Below are positions 1 to 8,697 of a DNA stretch of 64,000 nt, one piece after another. The notes beneath the pieces are model-generated. The model was not told the origin of the DNA. It made no database searches and saw nothing but the letters and a program-made list of their open reading frames with translations. Both the position numbers and the translations under genes were made by a program. The number at the start of each line of letters is the position of its first letter. Within the stretch, counting starts at the first letter, position 1. The stretch is taken from positions 1,029,559-1,093,558 of the forward strand of contig NZ_JBHSAF010000014.1 of the NCBI RefSeq assembly GCF_042649925.1, in the 5' to 3' direction. Origin of the DNA: Pseudaeromonas sharmana (lineage in GTDB: Bacteria > Pseudomonadota > Gammaproteobacteria > Enterobacterales > Aeromonadaceae).

Positions 1-49
1 CCTTCTCGTTAGAGACCGCTTCTACTACGGCTAAAATCTCTTTGTTCAT
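1..49 (-). CDS. nusA: Transcription termination/antitermination factor NusA (5' end only)
   Basis: Only the first 16 codons are in the window. They read MNKEILAVVEAVSNEK, the conserved beginning of NusA, an RNA polymerase-associated factor in pausing, termination and antitermination. A GAGG ribosome-binding site lies about 8 nt upstream of the ATG, and the rimP stop codon is 14 nt away. The order metY-rimP-nusA on one strand is the classical gammaproteobacterial arrangement, which supports the call despite the short fragment. The rest lies left of the window. Confidence 0.85.
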   Translation of the reverse strand, partial: MNKEILAVVEAVSNEK

Positions 50-63
50 CTCCGACAGCCTCG

Positions 64-522
64 TCAGTCAAAATTCGGAATCAGATTTGCCTGCTGAATA
101 TTGGCAAAGGCAACTGTCTCTTCATTACCATCAACGGACAGCAACAGGTTGTCACCCTCCACACGGCTGATGACCCCTTTGAACTTGCGGCGATTATTCA
201 CTGCGATACGCAGAGTCAGACTGAGCTGCTCGCCAATATAGCGGACATACTGTTCTGGTTTGAACAATATGCGATCCATCCCCGGGGATGACACCTCGAG
301 GTTGTATTCGGTTGTAATCGGATCTTCAACATCCAGAATACTGCTGATCTGATGGCTGACTTCGGCACAATTTTCAACCGATATGCCATCGTCATGGTCG
401 ATATAGACACGCAGTGTGGAGTGCTTGCCAGCGCGGACAAACTCTATTCCCCACAGTTCAAAACCGAGTGCCTGGATCGGAGCTTCCAGCATCTGGTTCA
501 GTCGTTGTTCCAACGTAGCCAA
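64..522 (-). CDS. rimP: Ribosome maturation factor RimP
   Basis: A 152-residue protein (E. coli RimP has 150) needed for 30S subunit maturation in the cytoplasm. Conserved blocks are visible: LGFELWGIEF near residue 20, DVEDPIT in the middle, NLEVSSPGMDRILF with the typical SSPG core, and a C-terminal Sm-like half ending QANLIP. The start is set at a TTG codon giving MATLEQRLNQML, because homologues begin at this point and a GGAG ribosome-binding site lies just upstream. A longer upstream reading in the same frame has no homology and no ribosome-binding site. It is co-transcribed with nusA, 14 nt downstream. Confidence 0.95.
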   Translation of the reverse strand: MATLEQRLNQMLEAPIQALGFELWGIEFVRAGKHSTLRVYIDHDDGISVENCAEVSHQISSILDVEDPITTEYNLEVSSPGMDRILFKPEQYVRYIGEQLSLTLRIAVNNRRKFKGVISRVEGDNLLLSVDGNEETVAFANIQQANLIPNFD

Positions 523-604
523 ATTGACTCTCCACAAACGAAAAAAGGGCATGAAACGCCCAGTGAGATGAATCACCCCCACCGGGAGCGAATCGTAAAT
601 ACAA

Positions 605-633
605 AAAGCCCCGATTATTCAAATCGGGGCTTT
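605..633 (-). terminator. Rho-independent terminator or attenuator between metY and rimP
   Basis: On the minus strand a 10-bp GC-rich stem (AGCCCCGATT paired with AATCGGGGCT) is followed by a run of T. It lies downstream of the initiator tRNA and upstream of rimP-nusA, so it probably ends most tRNA transcripts while letting some polymerase read into rimP. Confidence 0.75.
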
Positions 634-702
634 CCAACCGGACCCTGATTGTCGCCTCGCGACGACCGTTCCCTGCTCATCGATAGGGAACGTGATCAAA
701 AT

Positions 703-779
<77 letters not shown>

Positions 780-849
780 TCCGAAATCGTGCGAGATTAT
801 AGTCGCTTGCATATCAGGCTTCAAGACAAGCGACTTTCACTACTAAACT

Positions 850-934
850 TGGTGCCCAGCGCGGGACTTGAACCCGCACGCCCGGAAGCACTACCCCCTC
901 AAGATAGCGTGTCTACCAATTCCACCAGCTGGGC
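850..934 (-). tRNA. leuU: tRNA-Leu (GAG)
   Basis: An 85-nt class II tRNA with a long variable arm and encoded CCA. The anticodon loop reads CTTGAGG, giving anticodon GAG for CUY leucine codons. The D-arm GGTGGAATTGGTAGACACG is typical of leucine tRNAs. It lies immediately downstream of secG on the same strand, as leuU does in E. coli, and may be processed from the secG transcript. Confidence 0.96.
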
Positions 935-942
935 AAAATCTA

Positions 943-1287
943 TCAGTTTGGTACGTCTGTATCTTTCTTCTCTGCCGGTACGTCTGCAGCCGGTTTTTCA
1001 ACTTGCTGCTGGGCGGCTGGGGCTGAGAGGTCGCTCCAGTTTTCTGTCGCTTTGCCGCGACCGTTACCCATGGCGCCAAGCACCAGACTAATCACAAAGA
1101 ACACGGTAGCCAGAATCGCAGTGCTGCGAGTCATGAAGTTACCGGAACCGGAGGAACCAAACACAGTGTTGGAAGCACCGGCGCCAAAAGAAGCACCCAT
1201 GCTTGCACCCTTACCATGCTGAACCAGTACCAACCCAATCAGAGCCAGTGCCACCAGCAGATAAACTACCAACAAAATTTCGTACAT
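943..1287 (-). CDS. secG: Preprotein translocase subunit SecG
   Basis: A 114-residue inner-membrane subunit of the SecYEG channel. Two transmembrane helices are visible (residues about 2-21 and 54-74). They are separated by the conserved cytoplasmic loop QHGKGASMGASFGAGAS followed by the FGSSGSGNF motif. The charged C-terminal tail ends DVPN, like E. coli SecG. The start is placed at ATG (MYEILLVV) with AAGG 7 nt upstream. A GTG two codons earlier would overlap the ribosome-binding site. Confidence 0.96.
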   Translation of the reverse strand: MYEILLVVYLLVALALIGLVLVQHGKGASMGASFGAGASNTVFGSSGSGNFMTRSTAILATVFFVISLVLGAMGNGRGKATENWSDLSAPAAQQQVEKPAADVPAEKKDTDVPN

Positions 1288-1551
1288 ATTCACACCTTAT
1301 GCTGACTTTCAGAGGTCGATGAACTACTTCACCCTGGCCAGCCAGGCATCGACAAACCCTGGGGCTCGTCAAGGGCTTTCACCCTACAACCTTCGATGCT
1401 GACATTACTCCGCATCGTCCCACAGTGACTCGCTTCGGAGCCCTGACTCGGGAGCGGGGCTAATACTAGCCACGGTGCCGACGGCTGACAAGCAGTTTTT
1501 TCCATTTCATGCCTGTTTGTGCAATTTCTCGGCAAAACAGGCACCTAGATA

Positions 1552-2892
1552 TCAAGCAGCGCCGCAGTGACGCACTTGTTCGGCAATTTTCTCGGCCAGC
1601 GCATTCACCAACGCGGCCTCGTGCCCCTCCACCATCACCCGAATCAGGGGCTCGGTTCCGGATTTACGCAGCAGCACGCGGCCACGGCCAGCGAGCGCTT
1701 GTTCCGCTTGCTCGACCGCCTGTTGTACGGCTGGGTCAGCCAGCGGATCGACACCCCCGGCAAAACGCACATTGACCAGCGTCTGTGGAAACAGTTGCAG
1801 GCCGGCCCTGAGCTGGAGAAGACTGACGCCTGCGCGCACCACGGCCTGTAGCACTTGCAACGCTGCCACTATGCCGTCTCCGGTCGTCGCGTGATCCAGG
1901 CAGATGATATGCCCTGAATTTTCACCACCCAGACGCCAACCCAGCTCCTTTAGCATCTCCATGACATAACGATCACCCACCTTGGCGCGACAGAACGGGA
2001 TCCCCAGATCCTGTAATGCTAACTCCATCGCCAGATTGGTCATCTGGGTACCCACGACACCACCTGCCAGTTTGCCGCGGCTGAGTTGATCGCGGGCAAT
2101 CATGAACAAGATTTCATCGCCATCGATGACCTGCCCTGCCCCATCAACCATCATCACCCGGTCCCCATCGCCGTCAAAGGCGATGCCCAGATCCGCCTGT
2201 TCCTCACAGACTCGCTGCATCAAGGCTTCGGGATGGGTAGATCCAACATGATCGTTGATGTTCAAGCCGTTGGGCGTGCCACCGATCACCACCACCTCGG
2301 CTCCCAATTCACGAAATACCGAAGGTGCTATGTGGTACGTGGCACCATGCGCGCAGTCGAGGACGATCTTCAAACCATCGAGGCTCAACTCGCCAGGGAA
2401 GGCGCTCTTGCAGTACTCGATATAGCGCCCGGGCGCATCATCAATACGGGTCGCCTTGCCCAGTTTGGCCGATTCAACACACTCGAATGGGGCGTCCAGC
2501 TGGCGTTCAATTTCCAGTTCGACCTCGTCCGGCAGCTTGGTGCCGTCTTGCGAAAAGAACTTGATGCCGTTGTCGTAATAAGGATTGTGCGATGCGCTGA
2601 TGACCACGCCCGCTTCGGCACGAAAGGCGCGGGTCAAATAGGCTACCGCCGGGGTAGGCATCGGCCCCAACAGCACCGCCTGAATGCCGGCGGCGGACAA
2701 TCCTGCCTCCATGGCCGACTCCAGCATATAACCGGAGATACGCGTATCCTTGCCAATCAGCACTTTGCGCGTGCCTTGACGCGCCAGGACCTTGCCAGCA
2801 GCCCAACCTAAACGCATTACAAAATCCGGAGTGATCGGCGCCTTGCCCACCAGCCCACGTACCCCATCGGTACCAAAATACTTTCTGCTCAT
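1552..2892 (-). CDS. glmM: Phosphoglucosamine mutase GlmM
   Basis: A 446-residue cytoplasmic enzyme converting glucosamine-6-phosphate to glucosamine-1-phosphate on the way to UDP-GlcNAc for peptidoglycan and LPS. Visible motifs are the N-terminal KYFGTDGVRG, the phosphoserine loop VISASHNPYYDNG near residue 100, the metal-binding loop DGDGDR near residue 241, the sugar-binding GGENSGH and the C-terminal phosphate loop RKSGTEPLIRVM. The length matches E. coli (445). It begins 3 nt after the folP stop codon, so folP and glmM are one transcription unit. A 264-nt spacer without a convincing gene separates it from secG downstream. Confidence 0.98.
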   Translation of the reverse strand: MSRKYFGTDGVRGLVGKAPITPDFVMRLGWAAGKVLARQGTRKVLIGKDTRISGYMLESAMEAGLSAAGIQAVLLGPMPTPAVAYLTRAFRAEAGVVISASHNPYYDNGIKFFSQDGTKLPDEVELEIERQLDAPFECVESAKLGKATRIDDAPGRYIEYCKSAFPGELSLDGLKIVLDCAHGATYHIAPSVFRELGAEVVVIGGTPNGLNINDHVGSTHPEALMQRVCEEQADLGIAFDGDGDRVMMVDGAGQVIDGDEILFMIARDQLSRGKLAGGVVGTQMTNLAMELALQDLGIPFCRAKVGDRYVMEMLKELGWRLGGENSGHIICLDHATTGDGIVAALQVLQAVVRAGVSLLQLRAGLQLFPQTLVNVRFAGGVDPLADPAVQQAVEQAEQALAGRGRVLLRKSGTEPLIRVMVEGHEAALVNALAEKIAEQVRHCGAA

Positions 2893-2895
2893 CGA

Positions 2896-3735
2896 TTACT
2901 TCTCTGATGAAAATTGTTGTGCGTGACAGAATACCTTCACTGCATCGACCGTTTCCTTGACGTCATGCACGCGGATGATATGCGCCCCTTGGGAGAGCGC
3001 AAACAGTGCCGCCGCAATGCTACCGGCCAGACGCTCTTCCACCGGGCGGTTCAGCAACTGCCCTATCATGGATTTGCGTGACATGCCAACCAGCAAAGGC
3101 AGACCGAAGTGATGATAGTGCGCAAGCGCCCCCAGCAGCTGATAGTTTTGTTCCAGCGTCTTGCCAAACCCGTAACCGGGATCGAGCAACAGCTGTTCAC
3201 GCCGTAGACCAGCCTGCAGACACGCCTCAACGCGAACCTGGAAAAAGTCATCGACCTCACGAATCAGATCGTCGTAGTGCGGAGCCTGCTGCATTGTTCG
3301 CGGCGCACCTTGCATATGCATCAAGCAGACCGGAACGTTGGCAGCGACGGCCGCCGCCAGCGCCCCCGGCGCTTGCAGAGCGCGGATATCATTAATCAGA
3401 TGGGCACCCGCAGCCACAGAGGCGGTCATGACACTGGCTTTTGAGGAGTCGACAGAAATCCAGACATCCAGCTCCCGTGCAATGCGCTCCACCACAGGAA
3501 TGACCCGGTCGAGCTCTTCCTGCTCGGAAACCTCTGCCGCGCCCGGACGTGTCGACTCGCCACCAATATCAATCAAGGTTGCCCCATGGGCAACCATCTC
3601 GGCCGCATGACGCAACGCCACATCCCGTTGCTGATAGCGGGCACCGTCAGAAAATGAGTCTGGCGTGACATTCAGTATTCCCATTACCTGCGGTTGGTCT
3701 AGACAAAGAAGCCGCCCTTTGCTCCGTAACTGCAT
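2896..3735 (-). CDS. folP: Dihydropteroate synthase FolP
   Basis: A 279-residue TIM-barrel enzyme of folate synthesis that joins p-aminobenzoate to dihydropterin pyrophosphate; it is the sulfonamide target. The two signatures are clear: VMGILNVTPDSFSDGARY near residue 18 and the diphosphate-binding IDIGGESTRPGA near residue 56. DPGYGFGKT and the C-terminal IIRVHDV are also present. The ATG chosen (MQLRSKGRL) has GGAG 6 nt upstream. A strong terminator lies directly upstream between ftsH and folP, so expression depends on readthrough or a local promoter. Confidence 0.97.
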   Translation of the reverse strand: MQLRSKGRLLCLDQPQVMGILNVTPDSFSDGARYQQRDVALRHAAEMVAHGATLIDIGGESTRPGAAEVSEQEELDRVIPVVERIARELDVWISVDSSKASVMTASVAAGAHLINDIRALQAPGALAAAVAANVPVCLMHMQGAPRTMQQAPHYDDLIREVDDFFQVRVEACLQAGLRREQLLLDPGYGFGKTLEQNYQLLGALAHYHHFGLPLLVGMSRKSMIGQLLNRPVEERLAGSIAAALFALSQGAHIIRVHDVKETVDAVKVFCHAQQFSSEK

Positions 3736-3744
3736 ATCAGACTC

Positions 3745-3772
3745 CAAAACAAAACCCCGGGCGTGCCCGGGG
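3745..3772 (-). terminator. Rho-independent terminator after ftsH
   Basis: On the minus strand an 8-bp perfect GC stem (CCCCGGGC / GCCCGGGG, 2-nt loop) is followed by TTTTGTTTT. It lies 23 nt after the ftsH stop codon and just before folP, and probably attenuates transcription into folP-glmM. Confidence 0.85.
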
Positions 3773-3794
3773 TCAGATCTTATGTGTTACCCAC

Positions 3795-5750
3795 TTATTG
3801 GGACGAGGAACCGCTCTTGTCCGCGCCGCTGGTATCAGGCTCACGCGGCTCATCCTGTTGTGGCGATGACTCCGCGCTGATCTCCTCCGCGACTGGCTCT
3901 TTGGCTTCAGCCTCAGCCACCGCTGTGCTGCCGCCAGAATGATCGGCCGGCGGCCGGACATCCCGGCGAGCCATCAGATCGTCGATCTGATGAGCATCGA
4001 TGGTCTCGTATTTCATCAACGCATCCTTCATGGCATGCAATATATCCATGTTCTCCATCAGGATGTGCTTGGCCCTGTCGTAGTTGCGGCTGATGACATG
4101 GCGAACCTCGGCATCAATCGCACGCGCCGTTTCATCGGACATGTGCTTGGCCTTGGCGACAGAGCGTCCGAGAAAGACTTCTCCATCCTCTTCAGCATAC
4201 AGCATGGGCCCCATCTGCTCAGACATGCCCCATTGGGTCACCATCTTGCGGGCGATGTCCGTCGCGCGCTCGATGTCATTGGAGGCACCCGTCGTCATAC
4301 GGTCGCGGCCATAGATGATCTCTTCTGCCAGACGCCCACCGTACAAACTGGAGATCATCGATTCCAGATACTGCTTTGAATGACTCCAGCGATCCTGCTC
4401 CGGCAGGTACATGGTCACGCCCAGGGCGCGCCCACGCGGAATAATCGACACCTTATAGACAGGGTCGTGCTCCGGCACCATACGGCCAACAATCGCGTGC
4501 CCTGCCTCGTGGTAAGCCGTCATCTCCTTCTCGCTTTCAGACATGACCATCGACTTGCGCTCGGCGCCCATCATGATTTTGTCCTTGGCGCGCTCGAATT
4601 CCAGCATACCCACCAGTCGCTTGTTACCGCGAGCAGCAAACAGCGCAGCTTCGTTGACCAGATTCGCCAGATCGGCACCCGAGAAGCCGGGGGTACCGCG
4701 CGCGATCACGGAAGCATCGACATCTTCACCGAGCGGAACCTTGCGCATATGCACCTTAAGGATCTGCTCGCGGCCACGCACATCCGGCAAACCGACCACG
4801 ACCTGGCGGTCAAAACGGCCTGGACGCAACAATGCCGGGTCCAAGACATCGGGACGGTTGGTCGCAGCGATAACAATCACCGCCTCGTGACCTTCAAAAC
4901 CATCCATCTCGACCAGCATCTGGTTCAGCGTCTGCTCACGCTCATCGTGACCACCACCCAGCCCGGCACCACGTTGACGACCGACGGCATCAATTTCATC
5001 GATAAAGATGATGCAAGGCGCTGACTTCTTGGCCTGCTCGAACATGTCACGCACCCGAGAAGCACCGACACCGACAAACATTTCAACGAAATCAGAACCG
5101 GAAATCGAGAAGAACGGCACCTTGGCCTCACCGGCGATGGCCTTGGCGAGCAAGGTCTTACCGGTACCCGGTTGACCGACCATCAAAATACCCTTGGGGA
5201 TCTTGCCACCCAGTTTCTGGAAACGGCTAGGGTCCTTCAGGTAGTCAACCAGCTCCTTGACCTCTTCCTTCGCCTCGTCACAACCGGCGACATCGGCAAA
5301 GGTGGTCTTGATTTGATCTTCACCCATCAGGCGGGCACGGCTCTTGCCGAACGACATGGCACCCTTGCCACCACCGCCCTGCATCTGGCGCATGAAGAAA
5401 ATCCAGACTCCGATCAGCAGCAGCATCGGGAACCAGGAGATGAAGATGGATCCCAGCAGGCTCGGCTCTTCCGGCTTCTCACCGATGACCTTGACGTTGT
5501 ACTTCAGCAGGTCATCAATCAGCTTGCCATCTGGCATAGGAATAATGGTGGTGAACTTGTCCCCGTTCCGCTTGACACCATTGATCGTCTTGCCCTCAAT
5601 GCGCACCTCCCGGATCTGTTCCTGAGATACTTCGCGGACAAACGTGGTGTAGTCTAGTTGGCGGCCGCTGCTGTCACCGGGACTGAAGCTCTGGAACAGA
5701 GACATCAGCACGACGGCAATCACCAGCCACAGAATCAGGTTTTTCGCCAT
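3795..5750 (-). CDS. ftsH: ATP-dependent zinc metalloprotease FtsH
   Basis: A 651-residue membrane-anchored AAA protease that degrades misfolded membrane proteins and, in relatives, sigma-32 and LpxC. Two N-terminal transmembrane helices (about 5-22 and 100-118) flank a periplasmic loop. Then come Walker A GQPGTGKT, Walker B IIFIDEID, the SRH ATNRPDVLDPALLRPGRFDR, and the zinc site HEAGH. The C-terminal tail is acidic and low in complexity. The start MAKNLILWLV matches homologues. A TTG three codons upstream (5759) has a better-spaced GAGG, so the exact start is uncertain. It follows rlmE by 54 nt, the usual rlmE-ftsH operon. Confidence 0.98.
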   Translation of the reverse strand: MAKNLILWLVIAVVLMSLFQSFSPGDSSGRQLDYTTFVREVSQEQIREVRIEGKTINGVKRNGDKFTTIIPMPDGKLIDDLLKYNVKVIGEKPEEPSLLGSIFISWFPMLLLIGVWIFFMRQMQGGGGKGAMSFGKSRARLMGEDQIKTTFADVAGCDEAKEEVKELVDYLKDPSRFQKLGGKIPKGILMVGQPGTGKTLLAKAIAGEAKVPFFSISGSDFVEMFVGVGASRVRDMFEQAKKSAPCIIFIDEIDAVGRQRGAGLGGGHDEREQTLNQMLVEMDGFEGHEAVIVIAATNRPDVLDPALLRPGRFDRQVVVGLPDVRGREQILKVHMRKVPLGEDVDASVIARGTPGFSGADLANLVNEAALFAARGNKRLVGMLEFERAKDKIMMGAERKSMVMSESEKEMTAYHEAGHAIVGRMVPEHDPVYKVSIIPRGRALGVTMYLPEQDRWSHSKQYLESMISSLYGGRLAEEIIYGRDRMTTGASNDIERATDIARKMVTQWGMSEQMGPMLYAEEDGEVFLGRSVAKAKHMSDETARAIDAEVRHVISRNYDRAKHILMENMDILHAMKDALMKYETIDAHQIDDLMARRDVRPPADHSGGSTAVAEAEAKEPVAEEISAESSPQQDEPREPDTSGADKSGSSSQ

Positions 5751-5804
5751 ATCACTCAAATCATTAACCTCGCTTTGTGATGGCCCGGATACATCGTCAG
5801 GTTA

Positions 5805-6434
5805 CTACAGTTTAAAACCTGTAGCTACAATGTAGACTTCCCGTGAACGTGAACGGGAAGAGTCTGGTTTACGCACCTTGACGACCTTGAACAACTCGCG
5901 CACAGCCTTGAGATACTCTTCCGAACCGACGCCCTGGAACACCTTGACGACAAAGCTGCCATCGCTGGCCAGCACATCGCGACACATCTCAAGCGCCAGT
6001 TCGACCAGATACATGGCTCTTGGCTGATCGACAGCCGGAGTCCCCGACATGTTAGGCGCCATATCCGATAGCACCACGTCGACTTTGCTATCCCCGACCC
6101 GCTCGAGCAGTGCACTGAGCACCGCCTCTTCGCGGAAGTCGCCTTGCAGGAAGTCAACACCGACAATGGGATCCATTGGCAGAATATCACAGGCGATGAC
6201 ACGCCCTTTATCCCCGACCACCTCGGCCGCATACTGCGACCAGCCGCCCGGCGCCGCACCGAGGTCCACGACTGTCATGCTAGGGCGGATCAGACGATCG
6301 CGCTGTTGAATCTCTTCGATCTTGAAAACCGCACGGGAGCGCAAACCCAGTTTTTGCGCTTTTTGTACGTACTGATCATCGAAGTGTTCTTTCAACCAGC
6401 GAGTGGAACTGGCCGAACGTTTTTTCTTACTCAT
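5805..6434 (-). CDS. rlmE: 23S rRNA 2'-O-methyltransferase RlmE (FtsJ/RrmJ)
   Basis: A 209-residue SAM-dependent methyltransferase, exactly the E. coli length, which methylates U2552 in the A-loop of 23S rRNA. The sequence shows the basic N-terminus SKKKRSASSTRWL, the SAM loop VVDLGAAPGGWSQ, and the K-D-K-E catalytic residues within SRAVFK, VLSDMAPN, VVKVFQG and SREVYIV. Start MSKKKRS is chosen by homology. It is divergent from yhbY (95 nt apart) and first in the rlmE-ftsH unit. Confidence 0.97.
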   Translation of the reverse strand: MSKKKRSASSTRWLKEHFDDQYVQKAQKLGLRSRAVFKIEEIQQRDRLIRPSMTVVDLGAAPGGWSQYAAEVVGDKGRVIACDILPMDPIVGVDFLQGDFREEAVLSALLERVGDSKVDVVLSDMAPNMSGTPAVDQPRAMYLVELALEMCRDVLASDGSFVVKVFQGVGSEEYLKAVRELFKVVKVRKPDSSRSRSREVYIVATGFKL

Positions 6435-6529
6435 GTGAATTACAACTCTCGGCTGAAAGCCTATTAGTATTAGTCTGCATATGGGGGTAGAATACGCCCC
6501 TTTCAACACTGACCAACGAAGAAAGCGCC

Positions 6530-6829
6530 ATGAATCTGACGACCAAACAGAAGCAGTACCTCAAGGGTATCGCTCACAGCCTCAAACCGGTAGTCCTGCT
6601 CGGTCAGCACGGTCTGACCGAAGGGGTACTGGCCGAGATCGACGCCGCCCTGGCCCACCATGAACTGATTAAGGTCAAGGTAGCTGCGGAAGATCGCGAA
6701 ACCAAACAGCTGATCGTCGATGCGATTGTACGTGAGACCTCAGCCAGCCAAGTACAGCTGATGGGTAATGTTCTGACCCTGTTCCGTCAGGCCGAAGAGA
6801 GCAAATTCAGCCTGCCGCGCAGCAAGTAA
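6530..6829 (+). CDS. yhbY: Ribosome assembly RNA-binding protein YhbY (CRM domain)
   Basis: A 99-residue single CRM-domain protein that binds pre-50S particles. The signature GQHGLTEGVLAEIDAAL contains the GxxG-type loop, and the KVKV strand and ETSASQVQLMGNVLTLFR end the domain. It has the same length class as E. coli YhbY (97) and the same divergent position opposite rlmE. It converges on greA, with a GC-rich inverted repeat between them. Confidence 0.95.
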   Translation: MNLTTKQKQYLKGIAHSLKPVVLLGQHGLTEGVLAEIDAALAHHELIKVKVAAEDRETKQLIVDAIVRETSASQVQLMGNVLTLFRQAEESKFSLPRSK

Positions 6830-6837
6830 GGTCTCCG

Positions 6838-6869
6838 TATAGAGAACGGGGCTTGCCCCGCTCTCTAGC
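6838..6869. terminator. Inverted repeat between convergent yhbY and greA
   Basis: An inverted repeat AGAGAACGGGGC / GCCCCGCTCTCT lies between the two convergent stop codons. It can form a strong hairpin on either strand, but only a weak T tract follows, so termination efficiency is uncertain. Confidence 0.5.
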
Positions 6870-6872
6870 TTG

Positions 6873-7349
6873 TTACAGATATTCGACTTCTAGGATCTCG
6901 TATTCGACCTCTCCGGCCGGTGTCCGGATCACTACTACGTCATCCGCCTCTTTACCGATCAAACCACGGGCTATCGGTGAATTGACCGAAATCAGCCCTT
7001 CTTTGATATCCGCCTCATCATCGCCAACGATACGGTAGCGGATCTCCTCTTCGGTATCGCATTTGAGCAGCGCCACGGTGGCGCCGAAAATCACCCGGCC
7101 GTTATTCGGTAACTTGGTGACATCGATGATCTGCGCCTGTGACAGTTTGCCTTCGATATCCTGAATGCGCCCTTCACAAAAACCTTGCTGTTCACGCGCA
7201 GCATGATATTCGGCATTTTCCTTCAGATCGCCGTGCTCACGCGCTTCGGCAATCGCTTCAATAATACGTGGACGCAGCTGGTTCTTCAGGTAGTCCAGTT
7301 CTTCACGCAGCTTCTCTGCGCCACGGATCGTCATTGGGGTCTGACTCAT
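6873..7349 (-). CDS. greA: Transcript cleavage factor GreA
   Basis: A 158-residue elongation factor, identical in length to E. coli GreA, which rescues backtracked RNA polymerase by stimulating transcript cleavage. The N-terminal coiled coil carries the acidic tip EAREHGDLKENAEYHAAR near residue 36-53 (D41 and E44 type residues). The C-terminal FKBP-like domain contains NSPIARGLIGKE and ends EILEVEYL. Start MSQTPMTIRGAEKL fits homologues. It is separated from dnaJ upstream by a clear terminator, so it is probably its own unit. Confidence 0.97.
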   Translation of the reverse strand: MSQTPMTIRGAEKLREELDYLKNQLRPRIIEAIAEAREHGDLKENAEYHAAREQQGFCEGRIQDIEGKLSQAQIIDVTKLPNNGRVIFGATVALLKCDTEEEIRYRIVGDDEADIKEGLISVNSPIARGLIGKEADDVVVIRTPAGEVEYEILEVEYL

Positions 7350-7380
7350 GATTAACCCTTTCTTACAATGGCTGGTTCCG

Positions 7381-7415
7381 AAAAAACAAAAGCCTGCCCG
7401 GGAAGCCCCAGGCAG
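7381..7415 (-). terminator. Rho-independent terminator of the dnaK-dnaJ operon
   Basis: On the minus strand a GC-rich stem (GCCTGGGG...CCCGGGCAGGC) is followed by TTTTGTTTTTT. It lies about 75 nt after the dnaJ stop and before greA. Confidence 0.85.
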
Positions 7416-7490
7416 ACGTTCATAATGTGGTTGCTCAGGCCGCATTCTAATATGAATGCGTCAGCAGATCACCACTCAATCAAGCACGCA

Positions 7491-8612
7491 TTAACTGGTC
7501 AGATCGTCAAAGAAGCGTTTGACGCCATCAAAAAAACCCTGTGCCTTCGGCTTGTGCAGCTTGGTCTCTGCGCCATTCAGGGAGTCTTCTAGCTGCCGGA
7601 GCAGATCTTTTTGCTCCTCGCTGAGATTGACCGGTGTCTCAACCACTGCCTTGCAGATCAGATCCCCCTCGACACCGGAGCGCAGTGAGCGAACACCTTT
7701 GCCGCGCATGCGGAACATGCGTCCCGTCTGGGTCTCGGCCGGAATTTTCAACATCACCCTGCCTTCCAGCGTCGGGACCTCGACTTCACCGCCCAACGCC
7801 GCGGAGGTGAAGCTAATCGGCACCTCGCAGTAGAGATTGTTGCCATCACGGACAAAGATCGGGTGTTCCTTGACATGCACCTGCACGTAGAGATCGCCAG
7901 CCGGCGCACCAAACTCACCCGCCTCGCCCTCACCTGCCAAACGGATGCGATCGCCGGTATCGACACCCGCGGGTATCTTGACGTTCAGCGTTTTGGTCTT
8001 CTGATAACGCCCTTCGCCATGACACTTACGGCATGGATCCTTGATGATCTTGCCCTTGCCGCGGCAATGCGGACATGCCTGACTGACGGCAAAGAAGCCC
8101 TGCCGCATCTGCACCTGCCCCGTGCCATGACATGTCGGACATGTCTGTGGCTGACTACCGGCCTTGGCGCCTGAACCATGGCACTCGTCACAGCCCACCA
8201 GGGTCGGAACCTTGATCTCTTTGCTCACACCACGGACCGCTTCTTCCAGCGTCAACTCCATGTTGTAGCGCAGATCGGCGCCACGGGCCGCACGCTGCTG
8301 ACGGCGTCCACCACCAAAAATATCACCAAACACATCGCCAAAGATGTCACCGAAGTCGGCACCACCCGCGCCGGCACCCATGCTCGGATCGACCCCCGCA
8401 TGGCCATAGCGATCATAGGCGGCACGCTTTTGTTCATCGGTCAGGATTTCATACGCCTCCTTGACCTCCTTGAACTTCTCTTCCGCCTGCGGATCTTCGC
8501 GGTTGCGATCCGGGTGATACTTCATCGCCAAGCGCTTGTAGGCCTTCTTGATCTCGCGATCGTCGGCGCTGCGTTCCACACCCAGTACTTCGTAATAGTC
8601 GCGTTTTGACAT
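7491..8612 (-). CDS. dnaJ: Chaperone DnaJ (Hsp40)
   Basis: A 373-residue co-chaperone that delivers substrates to DnaK and stimulates its ATPase. In order: a J domain with HPD in MKYHPDRN, a Gly/Phe-rich linker (GAGAGGADFGDIFGDVFGD), four zinc-binding CxxCxGxG repeats (CDECHGSG, CPTCHGTG, CPHCRGKG, CRKCHGEG) and the C-terminal substrate-binding barrel. The start MSKRDYYEVLGV follows homologues. It lies 85 nt downstream of dnaK on the same strand, with a stable hairpin in the spacer. Confidence 0.98.
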   Translation of the reverse strand: MSKRDYYEVLGVERSADDREIKKAYKRLAMKYHPDRNREDPQAEEKFKEVKEAYEILTDEQKRAAYDRYGHAGVDPSMGAGAGGADFGDIFGDVFGDIFGGGRRQQRAARGADLRYNMELTLEEAVRGVSKEIKVPTLVGCDECHGSGAKAGSQPQTCPTCHGTGQVQMRQGFFAVSQACPHCRGKGKIIKDPCRKCHGEGRYQKTKTLNVKIPAGVDTGDRIRLAGEGEAGEFGAPAGDLYVQVHVKEHPIFVRDGNNLYCEVPISFTSAALGGEVEVPTLEGRVMLKIPAETQTGRMFRMRGKGVRSLRSGVEGDLICKAVVETPVNLSEEQKDLLRQLEDSLNGAETKLHKPKAQGFFDGVKRFFDDLTS

Positions 8613-8644
8613 CTGTTCCTGAATCCTGCCAGTTGGATAGACAG

Positions 8645-8670
8645 ACGGGCGTTGGTTGCCCAACGCCCGT
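8645..8670 (-). promoter_or_regulatory. Intercistronic hairpin between dnaK and dnaJ
   Basis: A perfect 11-bp stem ACGGGCGTTGG / CCAACGCCCGT with a 4-nt loop lies in the 85-nt dnaK-dnaJ spacer. No strong T run follows, so it is more likely an mRNA stabiliser or partial attenuator setting the DnaK:DnaJ ratio than a full terminator. Confidence 0.6.
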
Positions 8671-8697
8671 TTCCGGTTACCGGACTAGCGGCAACAA